This document shows positions 1-6,783 of a stretch of 9,379 nucleotides of DNA, in pieces; within the stretch, counting starts at the first letter, position 1; every line of letters starts with the position of its first letter. The stretch is taken from positions 1 to 9,379 of the forward strand of contig JAGOSC010000072.1 in the NCBI GenBank assembly GCA_018062515.1, in the 5' to 3' direction. Both the position numbers and the translations under genes were made by a program. The notes under the pieces are model-generated. The model made no database searches, was not told where the DNA came from, and saw nothing but the letters and a program-made list of their open reading frames with translations. The stretch comes from Candidatus Omnitrophota bacterium. Its GTDB lineage: Bacteria; Omnitrophota; Gorgyraeia; Zapsychrales; Zapsychraceae.

Positions 1-714
1 GGTATAGGCATGGCCTTTCCGTATTTTATTTTAACGTGCTTTCCGCGATTACTTAAATTTGTTCCTAAGCCGGGCGCGTGGATGGTTTATTTAAAACAAT
101 TTTTTGGATTTATCATGACGTCGGTGGTGATCTGGCTGGTATGGGTTTTATCTGTTCAAAGAGGTAGTGAAGCAGCAATTTTAATTTTGATCGGCTTATT
201 CTTTATAGCATTCGGTTTATGGTTTCACAGAATCAGTCGCGGACAAAAAGGATTATTGTTTTTGATCATTTTTTGTTCAATTGGATTATACATTTCTTTT
301 TACGCAGGAAGCAAATCCGTGTTAAGTATCGTCGGGGAAAGAAAGATTGAAACAGACAAGATTAATTGGGAAGCGTATGATCGGACGAGATTCAGTCAAT
401 ATCTTTCGGAAAATAAACCCGTTTTTTTGGATTTTACAGCCGCTTGGTGTTTGTCTTGTCAAGTCAATGAGCGGACTGTATTTTATAATCAGACCATCAT
501 TGATCGTTTTAATAAATCAGGTATAGTGTCTATAAAGGCGGATTGGACAAACTATGATCCTGAAATCACGAAGGCCTTAAATGCTTATGGCAAAAACGGT
601 ATTCCATTATATGTATTTTATCCGAAGGGAAATCAAAGCGAATATGTGATCCTTCCCGAAATCATTACCCCGCAAATCATACTCAGTACGCTTGATAAAT
701 ATTTTAACGAATAA
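1..714 (+). CDS. dsbD: Thiol:disulfide interchange protein, DsbD/ScsB family, C-terminal part (5' truncated)
   Basis: This inner-membrane reductase passes electrons from cytoplasmic thioredoxin to periplasmic thiol proteins. The frame is open from base 1 and reads Gly-Ile-Gly before the first ATG at 10, so the gene continues upstream of the window. Numbering from that ATG, residues 1-25 (PYFILTCFP, then PKPGAWM) are the end of the conserved DsbD membrane core. Further membrane segments lie at about 28-49, 54-71 and 80-99. A periplasmic thioredoxin-fold domain spans about 115-234, with redox motif WCLSC (Cys147, Cys150) and a cis-proline in GIPLYVFY (Pro199). The run TAAWCLSCQVNE and the later LPEIIT resemble ScsB-type proteins more than classical E. 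coli DsbD. It is followed 54 bases later by a secreted redoxin, a likely electron acceptor. The family is secure; DsbD versus ScsB subfamily is not, because the N-terminal domain is outside the window. Confidence 0.9.
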   Translation, partial: GIGMAFPYFILTCFPRLLKFVPKPGAWMVYLKQFFGFIMTSVVIWLVWVLSVQRGSEAAILILIGLFFIAFGLWFHRISRGQKGLLFLIIFCSIGLYISFYAGSKSVLSIVGERKIETDKINWEAYDRTRFSQYLSENKPVFLDFTAAWCLSCQVNERTVFYNQTIIDRFNKSGIVSIKADWTNYDPEITKALNAYGKNGIPLYVFYPKGNQSEYVILPEIITPQIILSTLDKYFNE

Positions 715-720
715 TATAAT
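692..720 (+). promoter_or_regulatory. Sigma-70-type promoter for the redoxin gene, inside the end of the dsbD-like gene
   Basis: TTGATA (692-697; 5 of 6 consensus bases) is followed by a 17-base spacer and a perfect TATAAT (715-720). The start point would fall near 727, giving a leader of about 42 bases before the redoxin ATG at 769. The -35 lies in the last codons of the upstream gene, and the -10 begins right after its stop. The match and spacing are close to ideal, but A+T-rich DNA yields such boxes by chance, so this is inference. Confidence 0.5.
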
Positions 721-768
721 ACTAAACGCTGCAATTTATTTAACTCTAATTTATAGAAAGGATCAAAC

Positions 769-1380
769 ATGAAAAAAATATTTATACTATTAAATTTAAT
801 GGTTATTTTATCCGGAATTGGCATTGCTTCTGCGTCCGCGGGTGTTGAGACCAATTCACCAGCTCCGGAATTTAGCTTGGTTGATTCCAAGGGAGAGATG
901 CATTCCTTATCTGAATATAAAGGAAAATACATTGTGCTTGAATGGGTCAACTACGATTGTCCATTCGTTAAAAAACATTATGGCCAAGGTAACATGCAGA
1001 GTTTACAAAAAGAATTAACAAGAGAATCGGCTGTATGGTTATCAATCAATTCATCAGCAAAGGGAAATCAGGGCGCGTATTCAGCTAATGAAGTTAATAA
1101 GATCATGAAAGAAAATGGCGCTGTTCCGACGGCATATCTATTCGATGCCGACGGGATGGTCGGGAAAACTTATGGGGCGAAAACAACGCCGCATATGTTT
1201 TTGATCAATCCAGAAGGTAATGTTATTTACCAAGGCGCCATTGACAGCATCCCCAGCTTTGATCCGGCTGATATCGGCAAATCAGAAAATTATGTCAAGA
1301 AGGCATTATCTGAGGCTAAATCCGGTCAAGTCGTCAGTAATCCGACAACGCAAGCCTATGGTTGTTCAGTTAAATATTAA
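769..1380 (+). CDS. Secreted redoxin (AhpC/TSA-like thioredoxin-fold protein)
   Basis: This is a predicted periplasmic thioredoxin-fold protein of 203 residues, probably a peroxiredoxin-like enzyme or thiol reductant. Residues 1 to about 24 form a Sec signal peptide (Lys-Lys, hydrophobic core, SASAG at the end). The redoxin domain starts at PAPEFSLVDS (about 31) and carries EWVNYDCPFVKKHY with a single Cys64, so there is no CxxC. The cis-proline is in KTTPHMFLI (Pro141). A second conserved-looking cysteine, Cys199, sits in the C-terminal tail YGCSVKY and could be the resolving partner. The start is supported by AGAAAGGA (755-762), seven bases upstream of the ATG. Being next to a DsbD/ScsB-type reductase fits known cell-envelope peroxiredoxins that ScsB-like proteins keep reduced. 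Fold and location are firm; peroxidase activity is inferred. Confidence 0.85.
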   Translation: MKKIFILLNLMVILSGIGIASASAGVETNSPAPEFSLVDSKGEMHSLSEYKGKYIVLEWVNYDCPFVKKHYGQGNMQSLQKELTRESAVWLSINSSAKGNQGAYSANEVNKIMKENGAVPTAYLFDADGMVGKTYGAKTTPHMFLINPEGNVIYQGAIDSIPSFDPADIGKSENYVKKALSEAKSGQVVSNPTTQAYGCSVKY

Positions 1381-1587
1381 TTATTTTTTATCATTTCACA
1401 CATAAATTCAGAGAGTTAGCCTGCTGAAAATTTTTGTTAAACCAATAGTAACTGTTATTCGGTGTGATAGAATATCTTTGTTTTAGATCGTAATCACATT
1501 TGACCAAACTCTTTTTTCTGCGGGTTAGAATCAAGTGATATGTTTATATAAAGAAAAAATTTTATGTTCAATCGCAAGGAGGAAAAC
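1381..1587 (+). other. Intergenic region with a small hairpin and weak promoter candidates
   Basis: No gene is seen in these 207 bases. A hairpin can form at 1441-1463: ACC pairs with GGT and AATAGT with GTTATT (two G-U pairs), with one bulged C and an AACT loop. No T-run follows at once, so it is not a typical terminator. Possible promoter pieces are an extended -10, TGATAGAAT (1465-1473), without a good -35, and TTGACC (1500-1505) with TAGAAT (1526-1531), whose 20-base spacer is too long. A promoter for the lipoprotein gene probably lies here, but I cannot place it. Confidence 0.3.
1576..1582 (+). promoter_or_regulatory. Shine-Dalgarno that sets the GTG start of the lipoprotein
   Basis: AAGGAGG sits five bases before GTG 1588. 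It lies inside the longer frame that opens at ATG 1564, which has no ribosome-binding site of its own in front. It therefore argues for GTG 1588 as the true start; that start also gives a proper lipoprotein signal peptide. Confidence 0.75.
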
Positions 1588-2085
1588 GTGAGAATACACC
1601 TAATCATCAGCCTGTTTTTTATTTCAGCTTCTCTTATTGGTTGCGCGCATACACAAAGCCCAACAGCAGTTAATCGTTTGCAAATTCAGGTAGCTCAATT
1701 AGAGCAAAATTTACAGGAAAAAGACAAGTCCATTGCTGAATTACAAGAAAAGGTTCAAACTTTGAATTCACAGCTTGGTGAAATAGAGAGTGAGCCGATT
1801 GAAGAATACGATTACCGTAAGACCAGCCGTCGAAGTGAAAGCGATTCTGAAGGACAAGATTCCATCAAAATCTATAGAGATGATGAAATCCTTAGAGTAG
1901 CTGCTTCTCCGCGTGATGTTCAGCAAGCTTTAAAGAATGCCGGATACTATAATGGAAAAATTGATGGAAAACTTGGTGATCAATCCAAGAAAGCCATTAG
2001 CCAATTCCAAAAAGACCATAATCTTGACAGCGACGGCGTTATCGGTAAAAAAACTTGGAAAGAATTAAAGACCTACCTTGACTAA
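1588..2085 (+). CDS. Lipoprotein with coiled coil and C-terminal peptidoglycan-binding domain
   Basis: A 165-residue envelope protein that probably links the outer membrane to the cell wall. From GTG 1588 the first 18 residues form a lipoprotein signal peptide with lipobox LIGC; Cys19 would be lipidated. Ala follows it, so no Asp inner-membrane retention signal is present. Residues about 30-67 have heptad-like Leu/Ile/Val spacing and are probably coiled coil. An acidic/Ser-rich linker (about 70-95) leads to a PG_binding_1-type domain at about 106-164 (DVQQALKNAGYYNGKIDG, then AISQFQKDHNL, DGVIGKKTW). An ATG at 1564 would add eight charged residues in front of the signal peptide and lacks a ribosome-binding site. 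The next gene starts 12 bases downstream. The architecture is clear; the exact physiological role is unknown. Confidence 0.85.
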   Translation: MRIHLIISLFFISASLIGCAHTQSPTAVNRLQIQVAQLEQNLQEKDKSIAELQEKVQTLNSQLGEIESEPIEEYDYRKTSRRSESDSEGQDSIKIYRDDEILRVAASPRDVQQALKNAGYYNGKIDGKLGDQSKKAISQFQKDHNLDSDGVIGKKTWKELKTYLD

Positions 2086-2097
2086 GATGTAATCTTC

Positions 2098-2913
2098 ATG
2101 ACAAAACCATCAATCAGTATTTTAGGATGCGGATGGTTGGGATTCCCTTTAGCAAAGCGATTAACAGCGCAAGGGTACACGGTAAGCGGTTCGACGACGC
2201 AAATCTCTAAACTAGTTTTACTACGAAATTCAGATATTAATCCATTCTTGATTACTTGTTCTCCTCATATAGAAGGGGAACAAGTAGATCATTTTTTTCA
2301 CTCTCAGGTTTTAATCCTCACATTACCTTTCAAGCGGAATATGATCGACCCAAACTATTACCGCGATCAAATTCAATCCATCGTTTCAAAAGTCAATCAA
2401 TCAAATATAAAATTTGTTATTTTCTCTAGCTCGACGGCAATTTATAGATCTGATACAGAGATTGCCTCTGAGTCTGATTACTTCGAGCCGGATAATCTGC
2501 GTTCTAAAGTTTTGCTCGAGGTTGAACATTTATTAATGGAGAATAAGAATTTTCAATCAACGATCATACGTTTCGCTGGCCTTTACGGAGATGAGAGGGA
2601 ATTATATCGGTTTTTAAAGGGACCTAAAGCGAAACAGCGGGATGGTCAAAGTCCGGTCAATTTAATTCATCAGGATGATTGTATTGAAATTATTTATAAA
2701 ATCATCTGTAATAATATAAGAGGGGAGATTTTTAATGCTGTCAGTGATGTTCATCCGACGAGAAAAGAACTTTATACCCGAAAAGCATTGGAATTAGGTC
2801 TTGAGGCGCCTGTATTTGAGCAAAATGAAAAAGAAAGCCGCAAAATTGTTTCAAATAAAAAAGTAAAAGAAATGTTAAATTATCAATTCATCCATCCTGA
2901 TCCCAGCGAATGA
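2098..2913 (+). CDS. YeeZ-like NAD(P)-binding (extended SDR/epimerase-fold) protein
   Basis: A 271-residue cytoplasmic Rossmann-fold protein, about the length of E. coli YeeZ, which also begins with a G-x-GWLG-x-PLA motif. Here the dinucleotide-binding loop is GCGWLGFPLA (residues 10-19). The strand-plus-active-site region IFSSSTAIY (108-116) keeps the Ser cluster and Tyr116, but no YxxxK catalytic pair is obvious. RFAGLYG (158-164) and NLIHQDDC (188-195) are typical of epimerase/dehydratase-like members. The substrate is not known for this group. There is no clear Shine-Dalgarno; a 5-bp inverted repeat (AAGAT/ATCTT, 2084-2096) fills the gap after the lipoprotein stop. Its TGA overlaps the next gene's ATG in ATGA (2910-2913), suggesting translational coupling to the TPR membrane protein. 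Confidence 0.82.
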   Translation: MTKPSISILGCGWLGFPLAKRLTAQGYTVSGSTTQISKLVLLRNSDINPFLITCSPHIEGEQVDHFFHSQVLILTLPFKRNMIDPNYYRDQIQSIVSKVNQSNIKFVIFSSSTAIYRSDTEIASESDYFEPDNLRSKVLLEVEHLLMENKNFQSTIIRFAGLYGDERELYRFLKGPKAKQRDGQSPVNLIHQDDCIEIIYKIICNNIRGEIFNAVSDVHPTRKELYTRKALELGLEAPVFEQNEKESRKIVSNKKVKEMLNYQFIHPDPSE

Positions 2914-5150
2914 ATATTCACACGAGTAAAGCCATCATAAATCGGCATCCAGTATTTTTTGCCGTCAGTATTTTGATCATCGTCGGACTTATCATTTATT
3001 CAAATAATTATAAGTGTACATGGCATTTTGATGATTTAAGTTACATCGTTAATAACCCGACGATACGTGATTTGTCCGACATTAAGTCTATGGCGAATAA
3101 ATTTTCCTCAGGCGGACGCACCGTCGTCTTGTATTCGTTTGCATTAAATTATCAGGTCGGAAAGGCTGACGTTCTTGGATATCACGTTGTAAATAATTTC
3201 ATTCATATAGTAGGCGCTCTGTTTGTATATTGGATATCATTACAATTGTTTTTAACGCCGAGGATCAGAAATTCCGATGTATATGAACATCGGTATGTGC
3301 TTTCATTATTTATAGCACTCATATTCTTAACGCATCCGGTGCAAACTCAGGCCGTCACTTATATCTGTCAGCGTTTTGCTTCACTAGCGACATTGTTTTA
3401 TGCCGCATCAATTAGTTTTTATCTAAAAGCCCGTCTTGGTGAAAAGGGAAGGCCGATATTTTTTGTGTGTGCGTCGATCGCGGCAATCTTAGGCATGTTC
3501 AGTAAACAAATCGTGATCACTTTACCTATTTGTATTTTGTTCATTGAATGGTTGTTTTTTACGTCAGAAGATTTTCAAAGAAAATTATTAAAAAAGAGGA
3601 TTTTGATTCCGGTATTAATGTTCCTCCTCATCATTCCCGCTTTATATTCATTTAGAGTTCTTAATATCTTATCAATTACTCACAAGTCTTCCGGTTCACA
3701 TGAAGGTGACTTAGTTAACGCCTATTATTATCCTTTAACCCAGTTGCGTGTCATTCCAACATATTTACGTCTGCTGATTTTTCCCGTCGGACAGCGGCTT
3801 TTGTACGATTTTCCGACGTCAAAGTCATTTTTTGAAGGAAAAACATTCGCGGGATTTCTGCTGATCATATCTATACTCGGAATTGGATTTAAAATGAGGA
3901 AGAAATGGCCGTTGATTACTTTTGGTATATTTTGGTTTTTTTTAACCATATCCGTTGAATCCAGTTTTATTCCGATCCGGCATGTTATTTTTGAACACCG
4001 TGTTTATCTTCCCAGCATTGGTTTTTCGATATTTCTCGTCGCTGTTATTTATGCGCTGTTTAAAAATCCAAATAGAATGATGATTGTTTTGAGTTTGATC
4101 GTGTTAATATTATCCTTTTTGACATACCAGAGAAATAAAGTTTGGTTGACTGAACTTACCTTATGGAGCGATGTTAAGGCAAAGTCTCCTCGGGAAGTGA
4201 GGGCGTATTTGAATAGTGGTATCGCTTATTCAGAAATGGGAAAATTGGATGCAGCCCTGGATGAATTTAACAAAGCCCTAGAGATTAACCCAAAAAATGT
4301 TATGACGTTGAATAATAAGGGCATCATTTACATGAAACGGCATCTTTTTGATTCAGCTATTCTTGAGTATGATAAGGCCTTGAACATAGATCCCAATTGG
4401 GAGGAGATTTGGAATAATAGAGGTGATGCTCGTCGACATAAAGGCGAATATCAGCTCGCGCTGGAAGATTATCATAAAGCCTTGGAAATCAATCCCCAGT
4501 TATATAGAGCTTTAAGTAATAGGGGGGTGGTTTATTCTCACCTTGGTCAAAATGATTTGGCATTGAAGGATTTTAATCAAGCTATTCAAACGGATGCGGA
4601 TTTTATTGAGGCTTATCAAAATCGCGGCAACCTTCACGGAATACTGAAAAATTATGATTTGGCCGTGAAGGATTTTTCAAAAGTGATAGAGGCCAAAACA
4701 AATGTCCCGGAGGTCTATAATAATCGCGGGAATGCTTATCGTCATTTAGGCGAATATGAATTGGCCTTCGACGACTACAATAAAGCCATTGAGCTCGATT
4801 CAAATTTTTCAGAAGCCTATAATAATCGTGGGGTGATTTACCGGCAATGGAATAAAATGGATTTGGCTTTGGCCGATTACAATAAGGCCATAACCTTAAA
4901 TCCCAACTACATTAGTGCGTATAATAATCGTGGAAATTTATTGAGCCAGTGGGGCCAATATGATTTGGCTTTAAAAGATTTCGATATCGCCATAGAATTA
5001 AACCCCGAAAATAAAGTTTTCTATTTTAACCGGGCTCAAGTCCATATCGGAAGAAAAGATTATCGGCGGGCGCTTAAAGATGCCCAAAAAGCAAAAACGC
5101 TTGGTTTACAAAAAGCCGATCAATTGATTGAACAGCTCAATGGATTATAA
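2910..5150 (+). CDS. TMTC-like polytopic membrane protein with nine C-terminal TPRs
   Basis: A 746-residue protein: a GT-C-type membrane half fused to a TPR superhelix. The N-terminal 410 residues hold about ten membrane segments (near 14-30, 93-115, 129-143, 156-172, 182-216, 231-249, 312-327, 333-349, 367-384, 389-406). Signature stretches are HFDDLSYIVNNP (39-50, acidic pair Asp41-Asp42 in the first large loop), THPVQTQAVTYICQR (141-155) and SSFIPI followed by EHRVYLPSIGF (351-372). These resemble eukaryotic TMTC proteins (O-mannosyltransferases containing a DUF1736 region) and their uncharacterised bacterial relatives. Nine TPRs fill 430-735. A role as a lipid-linked-sugar-dependent protein glycosyltransferase is inferred from fold similarity; donor and acceptor are unknown. 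It overlaps the gene before by four bases and the kinase after by 11, so the three are probably co-translated. Confidence 0.85.
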   Translation: MNIHTSKAIINRHPVFFAVSILIIVGLIIYSNNYKCTWHFDDLSYIVNNPTIRDLSDIKSMANKFSSGGRTVVLYSFALNYQVGKADVLGYHVVNNFIHIVGALFVYWISLQLFLTPRIRNSDVYEHRYVLSLFIALIFLTHPVQTQAVTYICQRFASLATLFYAASISFYLKARLGEKGRPIFFVCASIAAILGMFSKQIVITLPICILFIEWLFFTSEDFQRKLLKKRILIPVLMFLLIIPALYSFRVLNILSITHKSSGSHEGDLVNAYYYPLTQLRVIPTYLRLLIFPVGQRLLYDFPTSKSFFEGKTFAGFLLIISILGIGFKMRKKWPLITFGIFWFFLTISVESSFIPIRHVIFEHRVYLPSIGFSIFLVAVIYALFKNPNRMMIVLSLIVLILSFLTYQRNKVWLTELTLWSDVKAKSPREVRAYLNSGIAYSEMGKLDAALDEFNKALEINPKNVMTLNNKGIIYMKRHLFDSAILEYDKALNIDPNWEEIWNNRGDARRHKGEYQLALEDYHKALEINPQLYRALSNRGVVYSHLGQNDLALKDFNQAIQTDADFIEAYQNRGNLHGILKNYDLAVKDFSKVIEAKTNVPEVYNNRGNAYRHLGEYELAFDDYNKAIELDSNFSEAYNNRGVIYRQWNKMDLALADYNKAITLNPNYISAYNNRGNLLSQWGQYDLALKDFDIAIELNPENKVFYFNRAQVHIGRKDYRRALKDAQKAKTLGLQKADQLIEQLNGL
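4197..5114 (+). repeat. Nine tandem 34-codon TPR units within the membrane-protein gene
   Basis: Residues 430-735 divide exactly into nine 34-residue units with no insertions. The motif is about A-Y-N-N-R-G-x(8)-Y/F-x-L-A-L-x-D-Y/F-x-K-A-I-x-L-N/D-P-N. Units 6-8 share YNNRG and DLAL/ELAF so closely that a near-identical stretch (tataataatcg followed by a gg-rich codon) recurs every 102 bases, near 4716, 4818 and 4920. This suggests relatively recent unit duplication, or convergence under a strong consensus. Units 5 and 9 are the most divergent. Confidence 0.9.
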
Positions 5151-6096
5151 GAAAAATCAAAATAAGTATATTTTAACGGTTACTTTAAATCCCGCCGTCG
5201 ATACCGCGATAACATTTAAAAAGGCCGGGAATATTTTTCGGTGGGGAAACCAAATACAATCCGCTGGAGGAAAAGGGATAAATGTAGCCCGAACTTTAAA
5301 TCATTTTGGCCTGCCCCATTTAGCCACGGGCATAATTGGAGGAGAAAATGGTCGCAGAATCCGCCATTTAGCGGACCAAGAAAAGATGAGACATCAGTTT
5401 TTTGAAGTTGCTGCGGAAAGCCGTAATAATATTATTTTATTTAATCCGAAACTAAAAGAAGGTGTACGGATTTTTCCAAAAACACCGTCCATTAGCCGGA
5501 AAGAATTTCTAGTATTTAAGAAGTTATATGAAAGACTTCTGCAAAATGCAAATCTCGTCGTCTTAAGCGGAAGTGTATTAAATGGTTTGCCATCAACAGT
5601 TTATGCTGAATTAACCCTTATGGCGAATCGAATTAAAGTACCGGTATTTTTGGATGCCGGTCAGGATGTGCTTCGTGAGGGGTTAAAAGCTACACCGACA
5701 TGGGTCAAACCCAATCAGCAGGAAATTGAAGAATTATTAGGCATAAAAATCACAAATATCGACGAGGCTTGTAAAGCAGTTCGACGACTAAAATCTTACA
5801 AAATAGACCATATTTTTCTCAGTCTAGGGGCCAAAGGAGCAATCGGTTGCAATAAAAATGATTTGTGGTATGCTAAATCTCCACTCGTCAAGGTTGTGAA
5901 TTCGGTCGGTTGTGGTGACACATTTGTTGCGGCTGTCTGTTTTGGTTTTACTCAAAAACTAAGCTTTTGTGATTGCTTAAAACTAGGTGTTGCTGCAGGT
6001 TCTGTTAATGCAACCGCGTTGGTTCCTGGTCGCATTAATAGGGCGCAAGTGTTAAAAATGGCGAACCGCATAAAGTTAAAAAAGTTATGTATCTAA
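5140..6096 (+). CDS. PfkB-family hexose-phosphate kinase (1-phosphofructokinase / tagatose-6-phosphate kinase type)
   Basis: A 318-residue ribokinase-fold kinase that phosphorylates a sugar phosphate with ATP, yielding a bisphosphate in the fructose-1-P or tagatose-6-P manner. From ATG 5140, TLNPAVD (15-21) and GGKGINVARTL (43-53) mark the FruK/LacC branch, and WVKPNQQEIEELLG carries the KPN element. LSLGAKGA precedes the anion-hole/catalytic motif NSVGCGDTF, with Asp260 as the base and Cys258 where Ala is common. Exact substrate cannot be told from sequence. An in-frame TTG at 5128 would add four residues; ATG 5140 is preferred because it is a stronger start and gives the usual N-terminus. 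The ATG overlaps the previous stop by 11 bases and lacks a clear Shine-Dalgarno, so coupling with the TPR gene is likely. Seeing this kinase behind a glycosyltransferase-like gene is unusual. Confidence 0.88.
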   Translation: MDYKKNQNKYILTVTLNPAVDTAITFKKAGNIFRWGNQIQSAGGKGINVARTLNHFGLPHLATGIIGGENGRRIRHLADQEKMRHQFFEVAAESRNNIILFNPKLKEGVRIFPKTPSISRKEFLVFKKLYERLLQNANLVVLSGSVLNGLPSTVYAELTLMANRIKVPVFLDAGQDVLREGLKATPTWVKPNQQEIEELLGIKITNIDEACKAVRRLKSYKIDHIFLSLGAKGAIGCNKNDLWYAKSPLVKVVNSVGCGDTFVAAVCFGFTQKLSFCDCLKLGVAAGSVNATALVPGRINRAQVLKMANRIKLKKLCI

Positions 6097-6129
6097 CACA
6101 AACGTATGAAAATTTGTTAACGTTTATGT
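6096..6129 (+). promoter_or_regulatory. Imperfect inverted repeat before the unknown/peptidase/ATP-grasp cassette
   Basis: ACACAAACGT (6096-6105) and ACGTTTATGT (6120-6129) are complementary at 9 of 10 positions, separated by 14 bases. The repeat begins at the last base of the kinase stop codon and ends one base before the AGAAAGGA ribosome-binding site (6131-6138). It could be a repressor site or an mRNA stem; no T-run follows, so it is not a terminator. No convincing -35/-10 pair was found in the gap. Confidence 0.35.
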
Positions 6130-6142
6130 CAGAAAGGAATCT

Positions 6143-6781
6143 ATGGATACTTTAGAATTACCCTCCGCGAAGAAGACAAATTTCATCAACGATAATATTC
6201 GAGAAACCATCACTGACCTTTCCAAAGATTTCAAACGTTCTTGGATTGAGCTCGGCCGGCATCTTTATGCCGTCTGGCAAGACAAGCTTTATCGTCATTG
6301 GGGTTTTGAAAAATTTGAAGACTACATCGAGCGCGAACTCGGCCTTAAAAAACCTCTAGCCACTAAATTGCTTAAATCATATCTGTTCCTCGAACAAGAC
6401 GAGCCGCAATATTTAGACGCTGAATTTAAAGAAGGCAGGGACGCGGATAAAATTCCGGGATATGAAGAAATCAATTTTCTAAGACTCGCCAAACATAAGA
6501 AAGAACTGACGAAACAAGATTACTTTAAGCTGAAAAAAGATGTTTTTGACAAGGGAAAAAATGCTACGGTTTTGCGTAAAGATTTAACCGCTATGATGAG
6601 GGAACGTAAGCAGGTCGATCCCGATGAAGAGCGCGAGACGCGCAGTCAAACTGCTATAAAGAGAATGATCACGTCGATTAAATCGTTCCAGAAAGATATG
6701 GAAACACTGAGATTGGTTCCGGACACAGTGATTAAGGGAACGAAAGAACTTTTGTCTCAGTTAGAAGATCAATTAGCTTAA
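6143..6781 (+). CDS. Uncharacterised helical protein, possible nucleic-acid-binding N-terminus
   Basis: A 212-residue soluble, highly charged protein whose family I cannot name. It has no signal peptide or membrane segment. Residues 34-84 are rich in predicted helix, with a pattern (WIELGRHLYAVW, KLYRHWGF, FEDYIERELGLKK, ATKLLKSYLFL) that recalls small helical domains at the front of some phage- or plasmid-type DNA-binding proteins. The middle (about 105-155) is Lys-rich and the C-terminal third (165-212) is a probable amphipathic helix or coiled coil. AGAAAGGA at 6131-6138 supports ATG 6143. The metallopeptidase gene starts two bases after the stop, so the two are probably co-translated. It could be a regulator or a partner of the peptidase/ATP-grasp pair. 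Coding status is solid; function is open. Confidence 0.75.
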   Translation: MDTLELPSAKKTNFINDNIRETITDLSKDFKRSWIELGRHLYAVWQDKLYRHWGFEKFEDYIERELGLKKPLATKLLKSYLFLEQDEPQYLDAEFKEGRDADKIPGYEEINFLRLAKHKKELTKQDYFKLKKDVFDKGKNATVLRKDLTAMMRERKQVDPDEERETRSQTAIKRMITSIKSFQKDMETLRLVPDTVIKGTKELLSQLEDQLA

Positions 6782-6783
6782 TT

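Noticed and set aside
633..950. 105-codon open frame on the minus strand across the reductase/redoxin junction
   Set aside because: It lies opposite two convincing genes, has no recognisable domain and no good ribosome-binding site; it is a shadow frame.
1441..1463. Terminator for the redoxin gene
   Set aside because: The stem contains G-U pairs and a bulge and is not followed by a T-run; it lies 60 bases after the stop. It is kept only as a hairpin in the intergenic note.
4197..5114. CRISPR-like or satellite repeat array
   Set aside because: The 102-base periodicity is wholly explained by 34-codon TPR units in frame; there are no spacers and the repeats diverge at the DNA level.
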